The notes under the pieces are model-generated. The model was not told the origin of the DNA. It worked only from the letters and a program-made list of their open reading frames with translations, and made no database searches. Below are positions 1 to 6,166 of a stretch of DNA of 9,796 nucleotides, piece after piece. The DNA comes from an uncultured Prevotella sp. (GTDB lineage Bacteria; Bacteroidota; Bacteroidia; Bacteroidales; Bacteroidaceae). Where the stretch lies: NCBI GenBank assembly GCA_900319895.1, contig ONQK01000111.1, positions 1-9,796 of the forward strand. Reading direction: 5' to 3'. Made by a program: the position numbers and the translations under genes. The first letter of the stretch is position 1. Each line of letters opens with the position of its first letter.

Positions 1-326
1 GAGGCTTTGATGTCTTTGATGGTGCAATATTCATTGTTGAGGTTGCCGTCGCCGCGCAGTGTCACGTTTTCGCCTTCAATCTTGACAATCCTGTGCAAGA
101 CGAAATGCTTAGGTGCAATTTCGGCAAGCACGGGGTCACCGACCGCCGGCCGGCCGGGCCTGGTGAGCAATGCCTTGTCCCTGTTGTCTTCCAGAAAAGG
201 CCGCATGCTGAATCCTTTGAGCCTGAGGGTCACGGTGTACCCTTCATCCAGGAGCTTGATGATTTCCGGAATGAATACTTCATTGGCAAATTCCTTTTTT
301 ATCCCTTTGTTATCGTTGCGTGGCAT
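1..326 (-). CDS. S24/S26-family (Sec11-like) serine protease, 3' end cut by window edge
   Basis: Partial gene; the first 108 residues are visible and the rest lies beyond the left edge. The ATG at 326-324 lies inside the end of the upstream kinase gene, a 28-base overlap that suggests translational coupling. The protein carries the S26 nucleophile motif GFSMRP with Ser40 and a second box VLHRIV with His78. An RGDGN box follows at 91-95. A His in the second box, where bacterial type I signal peptidase has Lys, is the arrangement of the Sec11/archaeal type. No hydrophobic anchor precedes Ser40, so the enzyme is probably soluble and is unlikely to be the housekeeping signal peptidase. Family assignment rests on these motifs. 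The substrate is unknown. A LexA/S24-like maturation protease is an alternative, but no DNA-binding domain is visible. Confidence 0.75.
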   Translation of the reverse strand, partial: MPRNDNKGIKKEFANEVFIPEIIKLLDEGYTVTLRLKGFSMRPFLEDNRDKALLTRPGRPAVGDPVLAEIAPKHFVLHRIVKIEGENVTLRGDGNLNNEYCTIKDIKA

Positions 327-1189
327 ATCTCGGCTGCATTTTGGTCTGGAAGACAGTGAAGGGTGAATATGTTGTTTTTCTCGATAATTTCTGTCACGGT
401 ATTACAGATGGCGTGGGAAATTTCTTCGTCCCACTTCATGTATGAGCACGATGGCAGCAGGCTGGCGAAGGCCTCGACGGGTTTTAATTTGTCTATACTG
501 TTTTCAAGGGCTCTGTCTATTCGGACAATGGCGCCCAAAGTCGCTTTAATGTTCCTGTAACAGGGCGTTTTCCCGCTCCATGGCGTTCCGTATATGTAGG
601 TTTTTCCATCAATGATCCTGATGACGGGGTTGTCGTCATTCATGAGGTCGGAGCCTTTGATGTGCTTCATCCACAGGCTGGTGTGCGTACTTTTCCCCGT
701 ACCGCTTTTTGCCGTAAAGGCATAGCCTTTGTCGTCGTGCCTGATGAGTGAGGCGTGGATCATGACTGTTTTCTGGTATGCGCTTGAAAAGGCGTATGCA
801 ATCATGATGGCGTTGTTAAGCCCGTATCGCCTGGTGTTGTAGTCGCCGTAAAGCCTGCATTTGCAAGTGGTGAATGCCTTGTTGGTCTGTAGCAGGCAGC
901 ATTCTTGTCCGTTGATGTCCTTTATCTGGTATTGGTAGCCACCGCCTTCCAGCAGGTATACGTCGGTGTTCCCGTTTCCCGTGTCAAAGTCCCTGATGTG
1001 TTCCGTATGTTGTTCGATGGGCTGTAAACCAGACTCCACGCTCAGGTGGAACAGTAAATCTCCAACCCTCTCTCTTGTCTTGAATGGTTGGAAAGAGGCG
1101 ATGAACTTTTCGTTGTCTGCCCCCAACTCATCCCTGAAAGTTATTTTGATGTGATGTTCTGCGATGTTGTAATAGCAGGTATAATCCAT
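299..1189 (-). CDS. HPr kinase/phosphorylase-like P-loop protein
   Basis: A 296-residue protein with an HprK-type C-terminal kinase fold. A His-containing strand (IHAS, about 144-147) is followed by a P-loop, AKSGTGKST (160-168), an acidic MNDDNP box (183-188) and a GTPWSGK motif (201-207). These match HPr-kinase relatives in spacing and order, which supports a Ser/Thr kinase or nucleotide-binding role. The N-terminal 130 residues are not recognised. It is not the sugar-regulatory HprK itself: the length and motifs differ, and no HPr gene is near. Relatives of this fold include kinases that modify peptide natural products and stand-alone Bacteroidota proteins of unknown role. It begins 2 bases after the secreted-protein gene and overlaps the protease gene, so kinase and protease are probably made together. 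The substrate is unknown. Confidence 0.7.
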   Translation of the reverse strand: MDYTCYYNIAEHHIKITFRDELGADNEKFIASFQPFKTRERVGDLLFHLSVESGLQPIEQHTEHIRDFDTGNGNTDVYLLEGGGYQYQIKDINGQECCLLQTNKAFTTCKCRLYGDYNTRRYGLNNAIMIAYAFSSAYQKTVMIHASLIRHDDKGYAFTAKSGTGKSTHTSLWMKHIKGSDLMNDDNPVIRIIDGKTYIYGTPWSGKTPCYRNIKATLGAIVRIDRALENSIDKLKPVEAFASLLPSCSYMKWDEEISHAICNTVTEIIEKNNIFTLHCLPDQNAAEICHATITKG

Positions 1190-1191
1190 TT

Positions 1192-1614
1192 TTACTTTGA
1201 TGCTGGTGTAACTTGCTGCGTCTTGAATCTGAATTCGTCCTTGTTGACGGATTTGGTGGTGTATCCTTTTCGTGGAGAGTATTTTTTCTTCATTTTTTCA
1301 TACTTCTTTGCCGCTTTTTTAGCCGTCTCGGCATACATGACGAGGCAGAAAAGCTGATGCTCCCCCTTGTTCTGCAAATGTTCTTGAAGCTGCTGGGTGT
1401 ATGCTGAGCGCTGGTGCAGGAATTTTGTCTTCTTTTCAATTTTTGCATCGTCTATTTCATGGATGTCTGTCATGTAGACTACTGAGTCGGTAAACGACTG
1501 TGCCATCCCAAAGAGATGGACCTTGTTTTTTTGTTCTTGTGCATTGGCTGTCAGACTGCCTGCTGCCATTGAACATGCTAGAAGGATAAAGACTTTTTTT
1601 CTTAATGATTTCAT
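1192..1614 (-). CDS. Small secreted protein of unknown function
   Basis: A 140-residue protein I do not recognise. The N-terminus is a plausible Sec signal peptide: basic residues (RKK, 5-7), a hydrophobic stretch (8-22) and a TANA-Q cleavage site near residue 25. An alternative lipobox, LLAC with Cys14, is less likely because the hydrophobic stretch before it is only about six residues. The mature part has a short N-terminal segment (VHLFGMAQSFTDSVVYMTDI). Then comes a charged, probably helical region, and a very lysine-rich tail (about 93-125). It lies 41 bases after rpoD, and the gap shows no terminator and no TAnnTTTG promoter, so it is probably in the rpoD transcript. It ends 2 bases before the kinase gene. 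The location should be periplasm or outer membrane; no catalytic motif is visible. Confidence 0.75.
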   Translation of the reverse strand: MKSLRKKVFILLACSMAAGSLTANAQEQKNKVHLFGMAQSFTDSVVYMTDIHEIDDAKIEKKTKFLHQRSAYTQQLQEHLQNKGEHQLFCLVMYAETAKKAAKKYEKMKKKYSPRKGYTTKSVNKDEFRFKTQQVTPASK

Positions 1615-1655
1615 GATATTGTATAATGTTGAAATATGATGCTGAAATTGGGGGG

Positions 1656-2516
1656 CTAGCCCAGGTACGTTTTGAGCAACTTGTTTTTCGTGTTGTTCCT
1701 CAACTTCCTGATGGCTTTTTCCTTGATCTGCCGCACCCTCTCTCTGGTCAGGCCGTATTTCGATCCGATTTCCTCGAGCGTCATTTCCTGTTGGTTGATT
1801 CCGAAGAATGCTTCAATGACGTTTCGCTCGCGTTCGTTGAGTATTTGAAGTGCTTGGTTGATCTCGCTTTTCAACGATTCTGCCACCAGGGCCTTGTCGG
1901 CCATGGGCGCATCGTTGTTCACCAGTACATCGAGCAAATTATTGTCTTCTCCCTCGCTAAAAGGAGCGTCGACAGAAATGTGTTTGCCGTTTGCCTTCAT
2001 GGCTTCCTCAATCTTCTCCTCAGGCAGGTTGATTTGGTCGGCAATCTCCTCAATGTTGGGGCGGCGCTCGTTTTCCTGCTCGAACTTGTTGAGCACTTTG
2101 TTGATCTTGTTTACAGAACCGAGCTGGTTCAGCGGCAGCCTCACGAGCCGGCTTTGCTCCGCAATGGCCTGCAAGATGCTTTGTCTAATCCACCATACGG
2201 CGTATGAGATGAACTTGAAGCCTCTTGTTTCGTCAAACTTTTGTGCTGCTTTAATGAGACCAAGGTTTCCTTCGTTGATGAGGTCGGGTAGACTTAATCC
2301 TTGATTCTGATATTGTTTGGCCACTGACACGACGAATCTCAAGTTTGCCCTCGTGAGCCGGTCCAGTGCCTTCTGGTCGCCTTTGCGGATCCTTTGTGCC
2401 AGTTCCACTTCCTCGTCAATGGAAATCAACTCTTCGTGACCAATTTCTTGCAGATACTTTTCGAGTGCGGCACTTTCCCGATTAGTAATTGATTTAGTAA
2501 TTTTAAGCTGTCTCAT
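1656..2516 (-). CDS. rpoD: Primary RNA polymerase sigma factor, sigma-70 (RpoD/SigA)
   Basis: A 286-residue sigma-70 factor that directs core RNA polymerase to housekeeping promoters. It begins almost directly with region 1.2 (SAALEKYLQEIG, 15-26) and lacks region 1.1, as is usual for Bacteroidota primary sigma factors. Region 2 carries the core-binding segment DLINEGNLGLIKA (78-90), and the -10 recognition and melting segment follows (FKFISYAVWWIRQSI, 100-114). Region 3 spans roughly 125-205. Region 4 ends in the helix-turn-helix MTLEEIGSKYGLTRERVRQI (245-264), which reads the -33 element. The start is placed by homology and by a perfect promoter just upstream. It heads a probable operon with the secreted protein, kinase and protease. 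Since this factor recognises the same promoter type that precedes it, autoregulation is likely. Family assignment is very secure. Confidence 0.97.
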   Translation of the reverse strand: MRQLKITKSITNRESAALEKYLQEIGHEELISIDEEVELAQRIRKGDQKALDRLTRANLRFVVSVAKQYQNQGLSLPDLINEGNLGLIKAAQKFDETRGFKFISYAVWWIRQSILQAIAEQSRLVRLPLNQLGSVNKINKVLNKFEQENERRPNIEEIADQINLPEEKIEEAMKANGKHISVDAPFSEGEDNNLLDVLVNNDAPMADKALVAESLKSEINQALQILNERERNVIEAFFGINQQEMTLEEIGSKYGLTRERVRQIKEKAIRKLRNNTKNKLLKTYLG

Positions 2517-2531
2517 GCATATATCAGTTTA

Positions 2532-2562
2532 AAGTAGTATGCAAAAATAACGGATTTCTTTC
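2532..2562 (-). promoter_or_regulatory. Bacteroidota-type promoter of rpoD
   Basis: On the minus strand, TTTG (2562-2559) is followed by 19 bases and then TATTTTTG (2539-2532). This is an exact match to the Bacteroidota consensus TTTG-N19-TAnnTTTG. Transcription should start a few bases downstream, leaving a leader of only about 10 bases before the rpoD ATG at 2516. Confidence 0.8.
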
Positions 2563-2601
2563 AGAATACAAAATAAAAGCCCCTTTTTTTTACCAATATG
2601 A

Positions 2602-2631
2602 AAAAAGCACCCTGGGTAAAGGGTGCTTTTG
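2602..2631 (-). terminator. Intrinsic terminator of the degP-like gene
   Basis: A perfect 10-bp stem (2604-2613 with 2622-2631; GC core GCACCC) closes an 8-base loop. On the minus strand it is followed by a run of six T, partly shared with the stem base. It lies 15 bases past the protease stop codon and separates that unit from the rpoD promoter. Confidence 0.85.
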
Positions 2632-2645
2632 ATGGTGAAAATGCT

Positions 2646-4106
2646 TTAGTCTTCCAAAGGAACGGCAAAGTAGGCCTTCTTGCCTGTCGGATATATGCCT
2701 TGGATGTAGAGCACGGGCTCCTTGCTCGTAGAGGCTTCTTTGACAATCCTTTGCAGGTCGTCCAAAGTCTTGACGCTATGGTCGTTGATGCGCTGAATGA
2801 TGAAACCGCGGTTGATGCCGGCGGTTTTCAGCGCGCCGTTGTTGACTTTCATGACCTCAAGGCCGTTGTTGATGTTGAGCTGCTGCTTTTGTGCATTGGA
2901 AATCTCCCTGAAATTGGCGCCGAGCACGTCCAAGTCGGCCGGCTTCACCACTTTCGTGTTGCCCTGCGCATTTTTCAGCACAACCGTCTTGCTCTTCTTC
3001 TGCTTCTTGTGCAGATAAGCGATGTTGACTTTGTCGCCAGGACGCTTGTTGGCCAGGATTTCCATCAATTCCGCCATCTTCGTGACTTTCTTTCCGTCAA
3101 TGGCTGTGATGATGTCGCCTTGCTCAATGCCGGCGTTGGCAGCCGCGCCGTTCTCTTCCACTTTTGAGACATAAACTCCCTCGTTGGTGCCCAGGTCGAT
3201 GTCGTTGTTGCCTTTGTCCTTCTGCTCATTGATGTAGTTCAGCACATCGCCACCCTGTATGCCTAGCACGGCGCGTTGCACGGTGCCGTATTTCTTGAGG
3301 TCGTCTACCACCTTGTTCATAATGGTGGTTGGAATGGCGAAGCCGTAGCCGATGTTGCTGCCGGTTGGCGAAGACAGCATGGCATTGATGCCAACCAGCT
3401 CGCCGCTTGTGTTCACAAGTGCGCCGCCCGAGTTGCCTTGGTTGATTGCCGCATCGGTTTGGATGAACGACTCAACGCCGTTTGCGCCCAGCGAGCGCGC
3501 TTTGGCGCTGACGATACCCGCGGTTACCGTATTGTTCAAGCCGAACGGGTTGCCCACGGCAATGACCCATTCGCCGACTTTCAGCTTGTCGGAGTCGCCG
3601 ACAGGGAGCGTCGGAAGGTCTTTGCCGTCGACCTTGATGAGCGCCAGGTCGCTGGTCTCGTCAGTACCGATGATTCTTGCCGAGAACTCTCTGTTGTCGT
3701 TCAGGGTGACAGTCAGCTCGTCTGCCCCTGCAACGACGTGGTTATTGGTAACAATGTATCCGTCTTTTGAGATGATGACACCAGATCCGGTTGCTGTGCG
3801 GCGCGGTGTTTGTATTTGCCTTTTTTGTGTGCCGCCTTGCCCGGGACGCCCGAAGAAACCGAAGGGGTCGCTAAAAAAGTCGCTGAACGGGTCGCTTTGC
3901 ACGTCAACTGTCTGGACCTTGCTGTTTTGCACGAATTTAATGTGTACAACGGCTGGAAGCGCCTTGTCCGCGGCATAGGTCAGGTCGACGGGTTGGCCAA
4001 CGGTGACGGCAGCCGATACTGCATTTGCTTCTTTACAGGCAGCTGTTGAAAAGGCAATGCCAACGATGTATACAGCAGCCAAAAAATACTTTGAATACTT
4101 TTTCAT
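2646..4106 (-). CDS. degP: HtrA/DegP-type periplasmic serine endoprotease with two PDZ domains
   Basis: A 486-residue envelope quality-control protease that degrades or refolds misfolded exported proteins. The trypsin-like domain (about 45-265) holds the full catalytic triad: His123 in TNNHVV, Asp153 in SDLAL and Ser226 in GNSGG. An Asp/Phe-rich loop with repeated DPF (72-85) precedes it, resembling the regulatory loop of HtrA proteins. Two PDZ regions follow: PDZ1 (about 275-385, with GVYVSKV, GIEQGDII) and a weaker PDZ2 (about 400-480). The N-terminus is an export signal with a possible atypical lipobox TAAC (Cys24); type I cleavage after ANA (29) is the alternative. It is a single-gene unit with its own terminator, and it diverges from an OmpA-domain lipoprotein gene. 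The degP, degQ and htrA names cannot be separated from sequence alone. Confidence 0.95.
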   Translation of the reverse strand: MKKYSKYFLAAVYIVGIAFSTAACKEANAVSAAVTVGQPVDLTYAADKALPAVVHIKFVQNSKVQTVDVQSDPFSDFFSDPFGFFGRPGQGGTQKRQIQTPRRTATGSGVIISKDGYIVTNNHVVAGADELTVTLNDNREFSARIIGTDETSDLALIKVDGKDLPTLPVGDSDKLKVGEWVIAVGNPFGLNNTVTAGIVSAKARSLGANGVESFIQTDAAINQGNSGGALVNTSGELVGINAMLSSPTGSNIGYGFAIPTTIMNKVVDDLKKYGTVQRAVLGIQGGDVLNYINEQKDKGNNDIDLGTNEGVYVSKVEENGAAANAGIEQGDIITAIDGKKVTKMAELMEILANKRPGDKVNIAYLHKKQKKSKTVVLKNAQGNTKVVKPADLDVLGANFREISNAQKQQLNINNGLEVMKVNNGALKTAGINRGFIIQRINDHSVKTLDDLQRIVKEASTSKEPVLYIQGIYPTGKKAYFAVPLED

Positions 4107-4149
4107 GTTCTTCTGTTTTTTGTTATACAGTTAATTTCTAAATTGGTTG

Positions 4150-4165
4150 TCGTTTGTTCGTTTGT
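4150..4165. repeat. 8-bp tandem duplication in the degP-like leader
   Basis: TCGTTTGT occurs twice in direct succession (4150-4157, 4158-4165), followed by more GTTTG-like sequence. Read in the protease mRNA it gives a C/A-rich, probably unstructured 5' end just downstream of the predicted start site. Confidence 0.6.
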
Positions 4166-4173
4166 TTGTCATG

Positions 4174-4181
4174 CAAATTTA
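4174..4181 (-). promoter_or_regulatory. Probable -7 element of the degP-like gene
   Basis: TAAATTTG on the minus strand fits TAnnTTTG exactly, giving a leader of roughly 60 bases. At the expected -33 position (about 4201-4204) the minus strand reads GTCA, not TTTG. The promoter may therefore be weak, activator-dependent, or used by an alternative sigma factor. Confidence 0.5.
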
Positions 4182-4406
4182 GAAGCATTTTTTCTAAAAC
4201 TGACATTTTGACGGAATATTTGTCCTCTTTTAACACAAAAATCCTCATAATTAACGGCTCTTAAAACGTTTTATTGTGGATTTACATTTTCTTTTTCTCT
4301 GGTGCAGTCTTGAAGCTCTTGCATAAGAGCATTAATAAAATAAGGTGTTTGATGGGCTCGTCCGCGGAAAAATGTACAACGCCGATGTCACTTTTTTGGG
4401 GAAAAA
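4182..4406. other. Central part of the divergent intergenic region, no gene seen
   Basis: This is the middle of a 403-base gap between the divergent protease and OmpA-domain genes. It is AT-rich and holds no convincing coding frame. The only structure seen is a perfect 6-bp inverted repeat, GCTCTT/AAGAGC, with a GCAT loop (4315-4330). It has no T-tract and could be a protein-binding site or chance. Confidence 0.5.
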
Positions 4407-4407
4407 G

Positions 4408-4439
4408 TTGGAATATCTCAAAAAAATAGCATATCTTTG
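4408..4439 (+). promoter_or_regulatory. Bacteroidota-type promoter of the OmpA-domain lipoprotein gene
   Basis: TTG (4408-4410), 21 bases, then TATCTTTG (4432-4439), a perfect TAnnTTTG element. The predicted leader is about 65 bases, A-rich near the ATG. This placement also supports starting the gene at 4510 and not at an upstream in-frame ATG. Confidence 0.7.
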
Positions 4440-4509
4440 CAAAAGCTTTAGGTCGAAAACGACCGTTGCAGAAACAAAAAATACTAATCCTTTAAAAAAC
4501 GAAAGATTT

Positions 4510-5199
4510 ATGAAAAAACTCAGATTTACAGCATTGGTGCTCGGCGCGACCATGCTATTCAGCTGTCAGACAAAGCAAGGCACAGGAACGTTAATCGGTA
4601 CTGGTGGCGGCGCGGTGCTCGGAGGTATTATCGGCAACATCATCGGTAAAGACACCAAGTCAACTGCCATCGGATCGGCCATCGGTGCTGTTGTGGGTGC
4701 CGGCGCAGGTACTTTGATAGGGCGCCACATGGACAAGGTGGCGGCCGAGGCATCTTCTCAGGTCGAGAATGCGAAAGTTGAGCAAGTGACAGACGCAAAT
4801 GGCCTGGCTGCGGTGAAGTTGACCTTTGACTCGGGCATTTTGTTCAAGACGAACAAGGCCGACTTGAACGCATCTTCGAAAAATGAATTGGCAAAATTCT
4901 CGAAAGTGCTTAAAAACAATGACGACTGTTTGGTTGACATCCACGGATATACCGACTCTACCGGTAGCGATGCCATCAACCAGCCGCTGTCTTACAATCG
5001 TGCACAGTCGGTGGCAAACTATTTGGTGTCATGCGGTGTGTCCACTTCACAGTTCAAAAACGTGACGGGCCTGGGCTCAAGCAACCCCGTGGCAGACAAC
5101 GCAACGGCCTCTGGCCGTCAGCTGAACCGCCGTGTGGAGGTCTTTCTCTATGCAGGTCCTGAAATGATCGAGGCGGCAAACAAAGGTACATTGAAATAA
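4510..5199 (+). CDS. OmpA-domain lipoprotein with glycine-zipper segment
   Basis: A 229-residue outer-membrane lipoprotein that probably tethers the outer membrane to peptidoglycan. A signal peptide ends in the lipobox LFSC (Cys19). A glycine-zipper region (about 24-71, repeated GxxxG-type spacing such as GGIIGNIIG) follows and could insert in or associate with the membrane. The C-terminal OmpA/MotB domain (about 100-215) carries the peptidoglycan-binding signature: HGYTDSTG with Asp149, SYNRAQSV (161-168), and NRRVEVF with Arg207/Arg208. This layout resembles YiaD-type proteins. The start at 4510 gives the signal peptide directly. An in-frame ATG at 4345 would add 55 residues that cross the promoter and bury the signal peptide. 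The unit ends in a strong terminator. The general class is secure, the exact role is not. Confidence 0.9.
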   Translation: MKKLRFTALVLGATMLFSCQTKQGTGTLIGTGGGAVLGGIIGNIIGKDTKSTAIGSAIGAVVGAGAGTLIGRHMDKVAAEASSQVENAKVEQVTDANGLAAVKLTFDSGILFKTNKADLNASSKNELAKFSKVLKNNDDCLVDIHGYTDSTGSDAINQPLSYNRAQSVANYLVSCGVSTSQFKNVTGLGSSNPVADNATASGRQLNRRVEVFLYAGPEMIEAANKGTLK

Positions 5200-5220
5200 T
5201 TTTTTAATTAAAAAAGTAGC

Positions 5221-5254
5221 AAAAGGGCAGATGACACGTTGTCTGCCCTTTTTT
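5221..5254 (+). terminator. Strong intrinsic terminator after the OmpA-domain gene
   Basis: AAAAGGGCAGA (5221-5231) pairs with TCTGCCCTTTT (5242-5252), an 11-bp stem, followed by a T-run to 5254. It starts 21 bases after the stop codon and ends 4 bases before the mtgA ATG. Confidence 0.88.
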
Positions 5255-5258
5255 GGGT

Positions 5259-6005
5259 ATGAAGATTTTGCGGAAAATACGTTTTTGGCTTCGGGCGATG
5301 CTTGTCTTTTTCTTCGCCTCAACCATTTTGGCAGTGGTGGCATACCGTTTCATCCCGGTCTATGCGACACCACTGATGTTCATGCGTAGCCTCGAGAATA
5401 TCGGAGGCCCGAACAAAGTCCTCTGGCACCACACCTGGGTGCCGCTTGCCGACATCTCCAAGCACTTGCCCGTTGCTGTGATGGCAAGTGAGGACCAGCG
5501 TTTCCTGTTGCATCATGGCTTCGACTATGACGCTATCCAGAAAGCCGCCAAATATAATCGGAAGAGCTCAAAAAAGCGCGGTGCCAGCACCATCTCCCAA
5601 CAGACAGCGAAAAACGTGTTTCTTTGGCAAGGGCGTTCATGGCTCAGAAAAGGGCTGGAAGCCTATTTCACGGTTTTGATAGAGCTGATTTGGAGCAAGC
5701 AGCGTATCATGGAGGTCTACCTCAATTCCATTGAGATGGGCGACGGCATTTATGGTGTCGAGGCTGTGGCAGCCCGTCATTTCAACAAGAAAGCATCAGA
5801 GCTCACGCGTGCGGAGTGCGCCCTGATAGCGGCCACGCTGCCCAACCCGAGGCTCTACAGCTCAAAAGAACCCTCGGACTACATAAATTCGCGCTGCCGG
5901 CAAATAGAGCGGCAGATGAAGTTCATCCCTTCTTTTCCAAAAGAGGGCGAGGAGTTCGACCCAAAGACGGCTTCCGGAGGCATTTATCGGCGAAAGCGGC
6001 AATGA
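5259..6005 (+). CDS. mtgA: Monofunctional biosynthetic peptidoglycan glycosyltransferase (GT51)
   Basis: A 248-residue membrane-anchored enzyme that polymerises lipid II into glycan strands at the outer face of the inner membrane, without a transpeptidase domain. A basic N-terminus and one transmembrane helix (about 13-33) precede the GT51 domain. The hallmark motifs are ASEDQRF with catalytic Glu78, RGASTISQQTAKNVFLW (107-123), and RIMEVYLN with Glu152 (149-156). Length is typical for MtgA. The ATG at 5259 keeps the cytoplasmic basic tail; TTG at 5253 is possible but less likely. The terminator of the preceding gene ends 4 bases upstream, and I find no TAnnTTTG promoter in the 59-base gap. 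Expression would need read-through or a promoter inside the upstream gene. Confidence 0.93.
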   Translation: MKILRKIRFWLRAMLVFFFASTILAVVAYRFIPVYATPLMFMRSLENIGGPNKVLWHHTWVPLADISKHLPVAVMASEDQRFLLHHGFDYDAIQKAAKYNRKSSKKRGASTISQQTAKNVFLWQGRSWLRKGLEAYFTVLIELIWSKQRIMEVYLNSIEMGDGIYGVEAVAARHFNKKASELTRAECALIAATLPNPRLYSSKEPSDYINSRCRQIERQMKFIPSFPKEGEEFDPKTASGGIYRRKRQ

Positions 6006-6031
6006 GACACCAAAGAAATTGAATAATCATC

Positions 6032-6060
6032 TTGTTTTCCAGAATATTTTAGTAACTTTG
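6032..6060 (+). promoter_or_regulatory. Bacteroidota-type promoter of uvrD
   Basis: TTG (6032-6034), 18 bases, then TAACTTTG (6053-6060), an exact TAnnTTTG element. The predicted leader is about 100 bases; no convincing riboswitch or hairpin was seen in it. Confidence 0.68.
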
Positions 6061-6166
6061 TGCTCGGAAATTGTTTGGTGAGACTTGTAATGCGTTGATA
6101 AATAGCGTTTTATGCGTCTTTTGAATCATCTGTGTCATCATTGGAATTTGTAGCGCTTACGAAAAC

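Noticed and set aside
299..1189. P-loop protein as the classical HPr kinase/phosphorylase of sugar regulation
   Set aside because: The N-terminal part is not the usual HprK domain, the motifs after the P-loop differ, and no HPr or phosphotransferase gene is nearby.
1626..2304. Long open frames on the plus strand opposite rpoD
   Set aside because: They are antisense to an unmistakable sigma-70 gene and show no recognisable domain.
2598..3978. Several open frames on the plus strand opposite the degP-like gene
   Set aside because: They overlap a confident protease gene and its terminator and have no domain or promoter of their own.
4315..4330. GCTCTT/AAGAGC inverted repeat as a terminator
   Set aside because: The stem is 6 bp with a 4-base loop, lacks a T-tract on either strand and is not at the end of a gene; kept only as a possible binding site.
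4345..4509. In-frame upstream ATG adding 55 residues to the OmpA-domain lipoprotein
   Set aside because: The extension crosses a perfect promoter element at 4432-4439 and would bury a clear lipoprotein signal peptide that starts at 4510.
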